This document shows, in pieces, positions 45,597 through 54,587 of a stretch of 64,000 bases of DNA. The translations under genes and the position numbers were made by a program. Position 1 is the first letter of the stretch; the number at the start of each line of letters is the position of its first letter. The notes beneath the pieces were generated by a model. It was not told the DNA's origin. It made no database searches and worked only from the letters and a program-made list of their open reading frames with translations. Origin of the DNA: an uncultured Bacteroidota bacterium. Lineage in GTDB: Bacteria > Bacteroidota > Bacteroidia > Flavobacteriales > Flavobacteriaceae. The stretch is from the NCBI GenBank assembly GCA_902619855.1, contig CACNGE010000003.1:1-64000 (forward strand), written 5' to 3'.

Positions 45597-46568
45597 TTAG
45601 GCGGACAAAGCCGCAATTAATTCTGCTTTTTTCATTTTACTATAACCAGTCACACCAGTTTTTTTGGCAAGTGTCTTGAGTTCGGCGACTGTTTTACCAC
45701 TCAAATCATCTGCAGATGCTTCCTCTGCTTTTTTCTCATCGGCGGCAGGAGCTTCTTCAGCCACAGCTTCTTCTTTTACTTCAGCTGCTGGCGTTTCTGC
45801 AGGTGTTTCTACTTCTGTTTCAGCTGCTTCTGGAACCACTTCACCTTCAGTTTGAGCTGCATTAGCTTCGTCACGTTCCTTTTGACGTTCACTAATTCCC
45901 GCTGATATGGATTGTGTGACAATACCTAAAATTTTATCAATTGATTTAGACGCATCGTCGTTTGCAGGAATTACAAAATCAACATCACGAGGGTCAGCAT
46001 TAGTGTCGACCATCGCAAAAATGGGAATGTTGAGTTTTTTTGCTTCGCGAACAGCAATGTGCTCTCGACGTATATCGACAACAAAAAGCGCACCTGGTAA
46101 ACGAGTCATTTCCGAAATCGAACCGAGGTTCTTTTCGAGCTTGGCACGCATACGATCGACTTGTAGTCTCTCTTTTTTGGAGAGGGTGTTGAATGTACCA
46201 TCTGTTTTCATTCGATCAATCGCAGCCATTTTCTTAACAGCCTTTCGGATCGTTACAAAGTTGGTCAGCATTCCTCCAGGCCAGCGCTCAGTGATATAAG
46301 GCATATTCACTTCGCTTGCCTTTGCAGATACGATATCCTTTGCTTGTTTTTTTGTCGCTACAAATAAGATCTTGCGACCAGAAGAAGCAATTTTGTGCAG
46401 TGCTTGCTGCGCTTCCTGGATTTTAGTAACGGTTTTATAAAGATTGATAATGTGGATACCGTTGCGCTCCATGTGAATGAAGGGCGCCATATTGGGGTTC
46501 CACTTTCTTGTAAGGTGACCAAAGTGGACACCTGCTTCTAGTAAGTCTTTGACTTCTATTTTTGACAT
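45597..46568 (-). CDS. rpsB: 30S ribosomal protein S2 with C-terminal Rho-N/SAP-like extension
   Basis: 323 residues, against about 230-260 for ordinary S2. Residues 1 to about 230 are a normal uS2 (LLEAGVHFGHLTRKWNP, ERWPGGMLTNFVTIRK, RLPGALFVVDIRREHIAV, FVIPANDDA). A low-complexity acidic Glu/Ala/Pro linker follows (about 238-288), then a compact 35-residue module (289-323; LSGKTVAELKTLAKK, MKKAELIAALS) that fits the Rho N-terminal/SAP-like helix-extended-helix fold known to bind nucleic acid. Followed by tsf at 10 bp. The tail's role is inferred only. Confidence 0.93.
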   Translation of the reverse strand: MSKIEVKDLLEAGVHFGHLTRKWNPNMAPFIHMERNGIHIINLYKTVTKIQEAQQALHKIASSGRKILFVATKKQAKDIVSAKASEVNMPYITERWPGGMLTNFVTIRKAVKKMAAIDRMKTDGTFNTLSKKERLQVDRMRAKLEKNLGSISEMTRLPGALFVVDIRREHIAVREAKKLNIPIFAMVDTNADPRDVDFVIPANDDASKSIDKILGIVTQSISAGISERQKERDEANAAQTEGEVVPEAAETEVETPAETPAAEVKEEAVAEEAPAADEKKAEEASADDLSGKTVAELKTLAKKTGVTGYSKMKKAELIAALSA

Positions 46569-46705
46569 TGTTGTTTTCGTTTACGTTCCCTGATTAGCAA
46601 TGAACAAGCGGCGAAAATCGGCCTTCCTCATTTAGATGCTAAACTAATGGCAACAAATTATACACTAATTAATGAACTTATTGATATGCCAATGCTAACA
46701 AACAG
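46569..46705 (-). promoter_or_regulatory. 137-nt leader region between rpsI and rpsB
   Basis: This is the longest gap in the rplM-rpsI-rpsB-tsf run and is noncoding. No exact TAnnTTTG is present. On the minus strand there is a short hairpin (GGCCGATTTTCGCC, one bulge) near 46605-46625 followed by purine-rich sequence to the S2 start. It could be a leader regulating S2-EF-Ts synthesis or hold a non-consensus promoter. Confidence 0.3.
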
Positions 46706-47092
46706 TTAACGTTTGGAGAATTGGAATTTTTTACGGGCTTTTTTCTGCCCAAACTTTTTACGCTCAACCATGCGAGGATCTCTTGTGAGTAATCCTTCTG
46801 GCTTTAATGCTGAGCGGTGCTCTACATCAACGGTACACAAAGCACGTGAGATGCCAAGACGAATCGCCTCAACTTGCCCAGTTGGACCACCACCTGTGAC
46901 AGAAATATTGAGATTGTATTTCCCCAAAGTGTCAGTCAGTGTGAATGGCTGATTAACTTTGTACTGGTGTGTTGCCGTTGGAAAATAGGCGTCTAACGCT
47001 TTGTTGTTAATGGTTATTTCACCTTTTCCCTCAGACATATAAACGCGAGCAACTGCAGTTTTGCGACGACCAATGGTATGAATCACTTCCAT
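46706..47092 (-). CDS. rpsI: 30S ribosomal protein S9
   Basis: 128 residues, complete uS9: N-terminal IGRRKTAVARVYM, VTGGGPTGQVEAIRLGISRAL, and the basic C-terminal tail DPRMVERKKFGQKKARKKFQF ending SKR that reaches the P-site tRNA. It starts 2 bp after rplM, the universal L13-S9 pair. Confidence 0.96.
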   Translation of the reverse strand: MEVIHTIGRRKTAVARVYMSEGKGEITINNKALDAYFPTATHQYKVNQPFTLTDTLGKYNLNISVTGGGPTGQVEAIRLGISRALCTVDVEHRSALKPEGLLTRDPRMVERKKFGQKKARKKFQFSKR

Positions 47093-47094
47093 AA

Positions 47095-47550
47095 TTACTT
47101 AAGTTCGTTGATGTTTACATCGGTTGGTTTTTGGCCACCATAAGGATGTTCAGAACCAGCAACAACATGGAGATTTCGGAACAATTCCGCTCCAAGTTTG
47201 TTTTTGGGAAGCATACCTTTAATAGACTTTTCAACCAATCGAGTTGAATTTTTTTCGTGGATTTCACCAGCAGTCAAACTACGCTGACCACCAGGATAGC
47301 CTGTGTGGCGGATGTAGGTTTTTTTATTCCATTTATCGCCAGTGAGCTTGATTTTATCGGCATTAAGCACAATAACATTGTCACCACAGTCAGCGTGTGG
47401 TGTAAAACTAGGCTTATATTTACCACGTAACAATTTCGCAACCTTAGACGAAAAACGACCTAAGATTTGATCAGCAGCATCAACCACAACCCACTGTTTA
47501 TCAGCGTTTTTCTTATTGATTGATACGGTTTTGTAACTTAATGAGTCCAC
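47095..47550 (-). CDS. rplM: 50S ribosomal protein L13
   Basis: 151 residues, complete uL13: KQWVVVDAADQILGRFSSKVA, the DNVIVLNADKIKLTG segment, YIRHTGYPGGQRS, GMLPKNKLG and a C-terminal HPYGGQKPTDV. First gene of the ribosomal run, preceded by a full -33/-7 promoter. Confidence 0.96.
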   Translation of the reverse strand: MDSLSYKTVSINKKNADKQWVVVDAADQILGRFSSKVAKLLRGKYKPSFTPHADCGDNVIVLNADKIKLTGDKWNKKTYIRHTGYPGGQRSLTAGEIHEKNSTRLVEKSIKGMLPKNKLGAELFRNLHVVAGSEHPYGGQKPTDVNINELK

Positions 47551-47605
47551 TTTTTTTATTTAATACGTTGTCAATTTCCGCATTCAGTTTATTGAAAACG
47601 GGCTG

Positions 47606-47635
47606 CAAATGTACAATTTATAGAGTAAAAAGCAA
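47606..47635 (-). promoter_or_regulatory. Promoter of the rplM-rpsI(-rpsB-tsf) operon
   Basis: Minus strand: TTG at 47635-47633, a 19-nt spacer and TACATTTG at 47613-47606. The predicted start near 47600 gives a leader of about 50 nt. The promoter lies just after the polA stop, in the 98-bp gap. Confidence 0.7.
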
Positions 47636-47648
47636 ACAATTATCAAAA

Positions 47649-50447
47649 TCAATGTGCCTCAAGCCAGTTGGTGCCTGTTCCCACATCGACAACAAGAGGA
47701 ACTTGGAGTTTGTAGGCCTGTTCCATTTCGGTTTTTATCATTTTTGTCAATGCATCGAGCTCTGATTTTTTCGCATCAAATACCAACTCATCATGCACTT
47801 GCAACAGCATTTGTGACTTATAGTCTTTTAGTTTTTCATGAATCCGCAACATTGCAATTTTGATAATATCCGCTGCACTTCCTTGGATGGGCGCATTCAC
47901 GGCGTTGCGTTCGGCGGCACTGCGAACAATACTATTTTGTGAATTGATGTCTCTCAAATACCGCCGGCGACCCAAAATGGTTTCGACGTAGCCATTTTCT
48001 CTTGCAAAATCGACTTGCTTTTGGATATAGGACTTCAGCTGTGGGTAGGTTTCGTAATAAGCATCAATCAATGCTTTTGATTCCTTTCGGCTCAAATTCG
48101 TTTGATTACTCAAACCAAAAGCAGATACTCCATAAATTATGCCGAAATTAATCGTTTTGGCTTGGCTTCTTTGCTCTCTGCTCACCTCTTCCAAAGCAAC
48201 ATTAAAGACCTTGGCTGCAGTACTGGCGTGGACATCTTTTCCTTTTTGAAAGGCTTCTTGCATTTCTTTATCGTCACTCAAAGAAGCAATCACACGCAAT
48301 TCTATTTGTGAATAATCTGCTGCGAGTAAAACATGTTCTTTATCTCTTGGTATGAATGCTTTTCGAACCAATTGACCTCGTTCTGTCCGAATTGGTATGT
48401 TTTGAAGATTGGGATGATTGCTACTCAATCGTCCTGTGGCAGCCACTGCTTGATTGAATATTGTATGGACACGATCTGTTTTGGGATTGACCTGTTGGGG
48501 GAGTGCCTCAATATATGTGTTGCTTAATTTTTTGACAGATCTCCACTCCAAAATATCAGCAACGATTGCATGGTCTTTTGCCAAATTAGACAAAACGTCT
48601 TCCGCAGTTGAATATTGACCTGTTTTGGTTTTTTTGGGCTTGTCAACCAACTTGAGCTTGTCAAATAAAATTGGCCCTAGCTGTTTTGGCGATGCCAAGT
48701 TAAAGGGTTCGCCAGCTTGCTCATAAATTTGCTCTTCAAGTGTAGCTGTTTCTTTTTGAAATTGTACTGCCAATTCGTTTAAATAATCGACGTCAATATG
48801 TATCCCTGAGCTTTCCATGTCAGCCAACACATTGACCAAAGGCAATTCGATTTTGTTGAACAAATCGATTACTTCCTTTGATACCATTTCAGTGACAAAA
48901 TGATTTTTAAGTTGGTAGGTCACATCTGCATCCTCTACAGCATATTCAGTTTGTTTGTCGAGGGGCACATTTCGCATCGATCCTTGGTTGGGTCCTTTTT
49001 TACCAATTAGTTCTGTTATAGGTTGAGGTTGATAACCCAAATAGTTTTCTGCCAAAACATCCATATTATGACGTACATCGGGATTGATCAGATAATGTGC
49101 AATCATGGTATCAAACAGTGGTGCTTGTACATTCATACCATATTGCTGCAGCACCTTGATGTCATATTTGAGGTTATGCCCAATTTTCTCGATTTCGGAG
49201 CTTTGGAAGAAAGGTGCAAAATAGGCAAGTTTTGTTTCACATGCAGTGCGATCTTCAGGGAAAGGCAGGTAATAACCAGTTCCTTTTTTCCAACTAAAGG
49301 CGATACCTACCAGCTCGGCAGTGAGTTCGTCTAGACCTGTGGTTTCTGTATCAAAGCAGACCGATTTTTGTTGAAGCAACCACTCCAACAACATTTCTTC
49401 TTCTTGGGGTGTTTGTATGGTTTGATAGAGGTGCTCGGTTGTTGAAAGTGTTTTGAGGCTCGACTCTGAAACCATTTCACCTTTTCCTGGCTGATTGAAC
49501 AAATCATAGGCAGCAGGAGCAGTTGTTGTGGATTTGTTGGCGGGGATTTCCGTTTCTTCTGCTTCAGAAAAAATTTTTTGAAGCCGATTGCCAAGTTGAC
49601 GAAACTCCAACTCCTGAAAAATCTTCAAAACTTTTTCAGTATTCGGCTGGTCTAGGATATATTTTTTTTCATCAAAACTCACAGGAACATCCAATAGAAT
49701 ACGAGCGAGTTTTTTGGAAAGGATTCCTAGTTCCTTGTTTTCTTCGATTTTTTCTCTGAGTTTTCCTTTGATTTCGTGTGTATTGGCGAGTAGATTTTCC
49801 ATCGAGCCATATTGTACCAAAAATTTTCGAGCAGTTTTATCACCAACACCTGGCAGACCTGGGATATTGTCAACCGAGTCACCCATCATCCCCAAGTAGT
49901 CAATGACTTGCTCTGGGTGTTCGATATCAAACTTTTCTAGCACTTCCTTCACTCCCCAAATTTCAATGCCATTTCCTTTGCGCAAGGGGCGATACATAAA
50001 GATATTGGGGGAGACAAGTTGTGCAAAGTCTTTATCAGGAGTCATCATATATACTTCAAAGCCTTCGTTTTCAGCTTGTTTGGCCAGTGTTCCAATAATA
50101 TCATCGGCTTCGTATCCTTCTTTTTCGATGACAGGAATATGCATGGCTTCGAGCAGCGCTTGAATATAAGGTACAGCAATGCGAATCGCTTCAGGTGTTT
50201 CAGCACGATTGGCCTTGTATTCTGTGTAGATTTCCGATCGATCGACAGAGCCCCCTTTGTCAAAAGCAACAGCCAAATAGTTGGGTCTTTCTCTGTTGAT
50301 CAGATCAAATAAGGAGTTTGTAAACCCCATAATGGCACTGGTATCCATGCCTTTGGAGTTTATTCTTGGGTTTTTGATAAATGCGTAGTAACCTCTAAAA
50401 ATCAGGGCGTAGGCGTCTAGGAGGAAGAGTTTTTTTTCGTTTACCAT
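47649..50447 (-). CDS. polA: DNA polymerase I
   Basis: 932 residues from the ATG at 50447 (MVNEKKLFLLDAYALIFRGY). All three domains are present: 5'-3' exonuclease (AVAFDKGGSVDR, EADDIIGTLA, GDSVDNIPGLPGVGDKTA), a 3'-5' exonuclease that keeps its metal ligands (CFDTETTGLD, HNLKYD, VEDADVTYQ), and the polymerase with motif A LAADYSQIELR, motif B RSQAKTINFGIIYG and motif C QVHDELVFD. The proofreading site therefore appears active. Functions in Okazaki fragment maturation and repair. Confidence 0.96.
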   Translation of the reverse strand: MVNEKKLFLLDAYALIFRGYYAFIKNPRINSKGMDTSAIMGFTNSLFDLINRERPNYLAVAFDKGGSVDRSEIYTEYKANRAETPEAIRIAVPYIQALLEAMHIPVIEKEGYEADDIIGTLAKQAENEGFEVYMMTPDKDFAQLVSPNIFMYRPLRKGNGIEIWGVKEVLEKFDIEHPEQVIDYLGMMGDSVDNIPGLPGVGDKTARKFLVQYGSMENLLANTHEIKGKLREKIEENKELGILSKKLARILLDVPVSFDEKKYILDQPNTEKVLKIFQELEFRQLGNRLQKIFSEAEETEIPANKSTTTAPAAYDLFNQPGKGEMVSESSLKTLSTTEHLYQTIQTPQEEEMLLEWLLQQKSVCFDTETTGLDELTAELVGIAFSWKKGTGYYLPFPEDRTACETKLAYFAPFFQSSEIEKIGHNLKYDIKVLQQYGMNVQAPLFDTMIAHYLINPDVRHNMDVLAENYLGYQPQPITELIGKKGPNQGSMRNVPLDKQTEYAVEDADVTYQLKNHFVTEMVSKEVIDLFNKIELPLVNVLADMESSGIHIDVDYLNELAVQFQKETATLEEQIYEQAGEPFNLASPKQLGPILFDKLKLVDKPKKTKTGQYSTAEDVLSNLAKDHAIVADILEWRSVKKLSNTYIEALPQQVNPKTDRVHTIFNQAVAATGRLSSNHPNLQNIPIRTERGQLVRKAFIPRDKEHVLLAADYSQIELRVIASLSDDKEMQEAFQKGKDVHASTAAKVFNVALEEVSREQRSQAKTINFGIIYGVSAFGLSNQTNLSRKESKALIDAYYETYPQLKSYIQKQVDFARENGYVETILGRRRYLRDINSQNSIVRSAAERNAVNAPIQGSAADIIKIAMLRIHEKLKDYKSQMLLQVHDELVFDAKKSELDALTKMIKTEMEQAYKLQVPLVVDVGTGTNWLEAH

Positions 50448-50456
50448 TGTTGAAAT

Positions 50457-50464
50457 CAAAAGTA
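50457..50464 (-). promoter_or_regulatory. Promoter element upstream of polA
   Basis: Minus-strand TACTTTTG (50464-50457) ending 9 nt before the polA ATG, with CTG in place of TTG 21 nt upstream. Confidence 0.4.
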
Positions 50465-50590
50465 TGAATTATTCTTATGATTTGACAGCTTGTTTGTTAC
50501 GATTGAGGTCAGAATTTTGCACTTTTGGAGCATATTTTGACACAAAATATTATTTTAGCATATAATGACAATCGAATAACAGCTCTCATT

Positions 50591-50887
50591 ATGTCAAAAT
50601 TTGGAGACATTATTGACGCTAAAATCCCCATCCTTCTCAATTTTTATTCTGATTTGGATGACGCCTCTGTGGAAATGCACGCCGTTCTTCGGGATGTTGC
50701 AGCTGCGATGGGGGACAATGGTAAAGTCATTAAAATTGATATCGAAAAAAACCCCAAACTCTCAGAAGCATTGCGTGTGCGAGGCTTACCAACTCTGATG
50801 ATATATAAAGGAGGTGAAATGGTTTGGCGACAAAGTGGTGATCAAGACGCAAACACCATTATTTCATTGATGAATGATTTTGTTTAG
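50591..50887 (+). CDS. Thioredoxin-fold protein without the CXXC motif
   Basis: 98 residues from the ATG at 50591 (MSKFGDIIDAKIPILLNFYSD); an earlier in-frame ATG adds 22 residues without thioredoxin character. The fold is clear (PILLNFYSD, KVIKIDIEKNPKLSEALRVRG, the cis-Pro in GLPTLMIYKGGEMVWRQSG), but the redox CXXC after the first beta strand is replaced by DLDDAS, and the protein has no cysteine at all. It cannot be a disulfide reductase; a binding or scaffold role is inferred. Related cysteine-less thioredoxins are widespread in flavobacteria. Its stop overlaps that of the DUF2723 gene by 4 bp. Confidence 0.8.
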   Translation: MSKFGDIIDAKIPILLNFYSDLDDASVEMHAVLRDVAAAMGDNGKVIKIDIEKNPKLSEALRVRGLPTLMIYKGGEMVWRQSGDQDANTIISLMNDFV

Positions 50888-53800
50888 TCCAAATTTGAAA
50901 ACGGCGCAATAGTTTCATTATAAGTTTCCTCAAACGCCTCAGAAAACACTAGGTCATTTTCATTTCGTTTCACGGTCGATACCAAGCTTTTGTAGGCCTG
51001 AATTTCAATACCAATCTCCATTTCAAAATAAGATAGTTGATCATCCTCTAGTGTCAAGAATCGTTTAAGTAAGTCGATGTATTGCTGTGCAATTTCAGTG
51101 CTCAACTCACGAGCAAATTCAACTTTATCCGAATCATAAAGAGCAGCCACAAAGGGGGTGAACTCCGTGTAAAAATCATATTTCCCATAGATATAGCTAA
51201 AGGGCATTATCGACTCAAAAAATGAATCGAACAAAGCTGTCATGCTTTTGTGATCTTTGGCTTTTATGATTTCAGTGAGGAGAGATTTATATCTTTCCAC
51301 ATTTGCGACTATGTCTTCCATCAACATCAGCTGCTCATCTCGATTCCACTGCGCATAGTAGCGCATATATTCTTCGTAGCCAGAGGCGATTGTTGTTACA
51401 ATTTTTCGGGCTTTATCAAGTGCCCCAGCACGATAGTATGCTGCTGCAATTGGAATGACTAGGCTGTAATAACCAAAGGTTTCTATCGGCATTTTTTCCA
51501 TCGCCAAATCGAGGACTGTTATGGCTTTTTCTTTTTGCCCCTCGTCAATTAGGGTTTCTGCCAATCGGGTGATGTTTGATCGGAATGAAATGCTGTTTTT
51601 TCTTGTTTCCGGGTCGTGATAAATGTCTTTACTATCTGAGTTGCCCCAATCCCACTTCATGACGATGTCATACATGATATCAGTGTCAATCCGACCCATT
51701 TGGTAAGGATTGTTTGGGTCGATTGGGGTTTTGATGGGGACGAGTTTATACACCAATCCATCGAGTTGCAGGTAGTCTTTCATCCAGAAATACTCACTGT
51801 CGTCATAGCTACCACCTGTAAAATAAATTGGTCGTTCCCAGTCGTTATTGTGCAGGATATCCAGCATCATCAATCGGTTTTTGTAGAGCCCTGAGTTTGG
51901 GAGATCAATGTCGATATATTCCACTATCAAATCAGCATCTTCGGGCTTGACCACACCACTTTTCAATACATTTTCCTTGTTGACAGGCACCCGAATTTTA
52001 TTGGTGGGATAATAAATCATCTGTTGGGTTGACTTGGGAATGTTGGTGGTTGAAACCTCGTATTGTTCAAGTAAAAACTTATAGCGTGTACGCGCTTGAT
52101 CGCTACTGACCCAACGCATAAAATCGTTGAGAGACCAGCGTACAGAGTCGAGCAATTCCTCATGTTTGATATAATCTCTTATCCCATAGGCATACTGACT
52201 GTGCTTGAGTTGTGAGGGGATTGGAGAGCTGGTGTAGGTACGTCGTTTGAGTTGATCGATATACCAGTCTGTAGCGAGCAGTTGCGTATTAATGCTACGT
52301 ACATCGGTGCGGTATCCCTCAATTTCTTGTGCATACCAAATGGCAAAAGTGTCATTATCGCCTATGGTAAAAATCATTGCATCCACATCTTCTTCAACCG
52401 AGTCTAGATAGGCCTTGGCAGTCGATTGTGCAGTATATCGACCCGAGCGATCGTGATCGTCCCAATTTTGAGATGCCAGCAGCACAGGCACACACAGTAA
52501 ACTCAATAGACCAACAATCGGAAAAGCCATTTGAGGACGTACATAAGTTTTTAGTCGTTCGAATATCGAAATAACGCCCAAGCCGATAAATATGCTAAAA
52601 GCGTAGAACGAACCGACAAGTGCATAATCACGTTCTCGTGGCTCAAAAACTCTTTCATTGAGGTAAACTTTCAGTGCCAGCCCTGTAAATAAAAACAGTA
52701 ACAACATCACCCAAAATCGTTTAGGGTCTTTACGATATAAAAAGGCAAATCCCAAAACACCAAACAAGAGTGGTAACATATAGTATTTGTTTTTTCCTTT
52801 ATTGTTTGCCAGTTCGCTTGGCAAGTTGTCCTGTGGTCCCAACCGCCAGTTGTCGATAAATGAGAACCCACTGATCCAATTTCCATTGATGGGGTCTAAT
52901 TTGCCTTGCAAATCATTTTGGCGACCTGAAAAATTCCACATAAAATAGCGCCAATACATATATCCCATCTGGAAATCAAATAGATATTGGAGGTTGTCGA
53001 AAAATGTTGGTTTTTCCACGTCGAGATAGGCGGCGTATGTGGTTAAAAATTGGTGATAGTCCTCGATATCCACTTGTCCTTCGTTCCATTCTGCAATAAA
53101 AGAATTGATGGTTTCGACAAGTTTTTCTTCACCTCGGTATTCGGGTTTGATGTCAAAATCAACAGTGCCATAATAGGTCATATAGTTGACAGCATTCCCA
53201 CTGCTCCACATCCTAGGAAGGATACCTTCGTGCTTGCTGTTGCTATTGATGCGTGCCTTTTCCCACTCATTGACGATGACGTAGCGTCCTGTTTTTAGAT
53301 TTTTTTCATATTTGGGCTTATCATCAACATAAGGGGTTATTTCGTCTTGCCCAGCATACATATCGGTAAACATTGGGCCATAGAACAAATGCGTGTCTGG
53401 ATATTGTTCAAGGTTGTAGTAGGCCAATAAAGCACGTGCATCAGCAGGGGCATTTTCGTTGATGACTGTATTGGCATTGGCACGAATGGGCAGCATGAGC
53501 CAAGAGGAAAATCCAATCAAAATAAAAAGAACACACAACAGCGCAGTATTGACTTGTACCCAAGCCTTTTGATGCGTCAACCGAAGTGTGTAAACAAAAA
53601 ATAAAACCAAAGACAGCCCTGCTACAATGGTACCAGAGTGGAATGGCAAACCGATTTCATTGACAAAAAACACCTCGGCATATCCAAAATAAGCTAGCGT
53701 GCTTGGGAGTAATAGTTTAAAGATAAATAGCAGTACAGCCACAGAACACACATTGGCAATGATAAAACCCTTGGGGGTAACAGTTTCTGCAGTTTTAAAG

Positions 53801-54408
53801 TAGTACAGCATTCCGATGGCTGGAATTGTCAAGAGTCCCATAAAGTGAACTCCAAAGGATAAGCCAACGACAAAAGCAATCAGTACCAACCAGCGATCAC
53901 CACTCGGCTTGTCCATGTCGGCTTCCCAACGAAGACCCAACCAAAATAATATCGATAGGATACAAGTTGCCATGGCATATACTTCTGCCTCAACAGCGTT
54001 GTACCAAAAACTATCAGTATAAGCAAAACCAAGTGCTCCGATTAAGCCAGCAACCAAAACAAGGATTTGCGTATAGGAATCATCTTTTTCAAAATCCACC
54101 AAACGACGAGCAATGCCAGTAATGGTCCAAAACAAAAACAGTACAGTAAAGCTACTGGCAATCACAGACATCATATTGACTGACAAGGCAATGTATTCTG
54201 AATTGGGTGCTAGTATGGCAAATACTGCACCAACCATTTGGAAAAAAGGCGCCCCTGGCGGATGACCAACTTGCAACTTGGCAGCAGTGGCAATATATTC
54301 ACCACAATCCCAATAGCTTGCAGTAGGTTCAACAGTTAGCAGATAGGAGATGAGTGAAAAAGCGAAAGCGAACCAACCCAATCTCAGGTTCCAGATGCGA
54401 AAATTCAT
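50884..54408 (-). CDS. DUF2723 GT-C-type membrane protein
   Basis: 1174 residues. The N-terminal half is a multi-helix membrane region with the DUF2723 signatures DCGEYIATAAKLQVGHPPG in the first periplasmic loop, where GT-C glycosyltransferases carry catalytic acids. A second group of helices follows (FLYRKDPKRFWVMLLLFLF and on), then a large soluble C-terminal domain (YAQEIEGYRTDVRSINTQLL, RPIYFTGG) and a helical-repeat tail (AITVLDLAMEKMPIETFGYY). DUF2723 proteins are classed as putative protein O-mannosyltransferases; glycosylation of exported proteins is the likely role but not shown by sequence. Confidence 0.85.
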   Translation of the reverse strand: MNFRIWNLRLGWFAFAFSLISYLLTVEPTASYWDCGEYIATAAKLQVGHPPGAPFFQMVGAVFAILAPNSEYIALSVNMMSVIASSFTVLFLFWTITGIARRLVDFEKDDSYTQILVLVAGLIGALGFAYTDSFWYNAVEAEVYAMATCILSILFWLGLRWEADMDKPSGDRWLVLIAFVVGLSFGVHFMGLLTIPAIGMLYYFKTAETVTPKGFIIANVCSVAVLLFIFKLLLPSTLAYFGYAEVFFVNEIGLPFHSGTIVAGLSLVLFFVYTLRLTHQKAWVQVNTALLCVLFILIGFSSWLMLPIRANANTVINENAPADARALLAYYNLEQYPDTHLFYGPMFTDMYAGQDEITPYVDDKPKYEKNLKTGRYVIVNEWEKARINSNSKHEGILPRMWSSGNAVNYMTYYGTVDFDIKPEYRGEEKLVETINSFIAEWNEGQVDIEDYHQFLTTYAAYLDVEKPTFFDNLQYLFDFQMGYMYWRYFMWNFSGRQNDLQGKLDPINGNWISGFSFIDNWRLGPQDNLPSELANNKGKNKYYMLPLLFGVLGFAFLYRKDPKRFWVMLLLFLFTGLALKVYLNERVFEPRERDYALVGSFYAFSIFIGLGVISIFERLKTYVRPQMAFPIVGLLSLLCVPVLLASQNWDDHDRSGRYTAQSTAKAYLDSVEEDVDAMIFTIGDNDTFAIWYAQEIEGYRTDVRSINTQLLATDWYIDQLKRRTYTSSPIPSQLKHSQYAYGIRDYIKHEELLDSVRWSLNDFMRWVSSDQARTRYKFLLEQYEVSTTNIPKSTQQMIYYPTNKIRVPVNKENVLKSGVVKPEDADLIVEYIDIDLPNSGLYKNRLMMLDILHNNDWERPIYFTGGSYDDSEYFWMKDYLQLDGLVYKLVPIKTPIDPNNPYQMGRIDTDIMYDIVMKWDWGNSDSKDIYHDPETRKNSISFRSNITRLAETLIDEGQKEKAITVLDLAMEKMPIETFGYYSLVIPIAAAYYRAGALDKARKIVTTIASGYEEYMRYYAQWNRDEQLMLMEDIVANVERYKSLLTEIIKAKDHKSMTALFDSFFESIMPFSYIYGKYDFYTEFTPFVAALYDSDKVEFARELSTEIAQQYIDLLKRFLTLEDDQLSYFEMEIGIEIQAYKSLVSTVKRNENDLVFSEAFEETYNETIAPFSNLD

Positions 54409-54472
54409 TTTTGTTTTTTGGAACTACGAATGTACAACTTTCTTATTGGGTTGAGAAATCAAAAGAGAAGTA

Positions 54473-54502
54473 TTGGCGTTCTCAAACTTTGTTTTATTTT
54501 TG
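54473..54502 (+). promoter_or_regulatory. Promoter of the tRNA-Gln gene
   Basis: TTG at 54473-54475, a 19-nt spacer and TATTTTTG at 54495-54502, ending 9 nt before the mature tRNA 5' end. The predicted start lies only a few bases upstream of the tRNA. Confidence 0.7.
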
Positions 54503-54511
54503 CGTCTCAAT

Positions 54512-54584
54512 TGGCCTATGGTGTAACTGGCAACACGTCTGATTTTGGTTCAGAAGAGTCTAGGTTCGATCCCTAGTAGGCCAA
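54512..54584 (+). tRNA. tRNA-Gln, anticodon TTG
   Basis: 73 nt. The acceptor stem TGGCCTA pairs with TAGGCCA, the D arm contains GGTGTAACTGGCAACAC, the anticodon stem TCTGA/TCAGA encloses loop TTTTGGT with anticodon TTG, and the T arm has CTAGG-TTCGATC-CCTAG. The U1-A72 first pair is typical for glutamine tRNAs. The CCA end is not encoded. It stands alone with its own promoter and terminator. Confidence 0.95.
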
Positions 54585-54587
54585 CGA

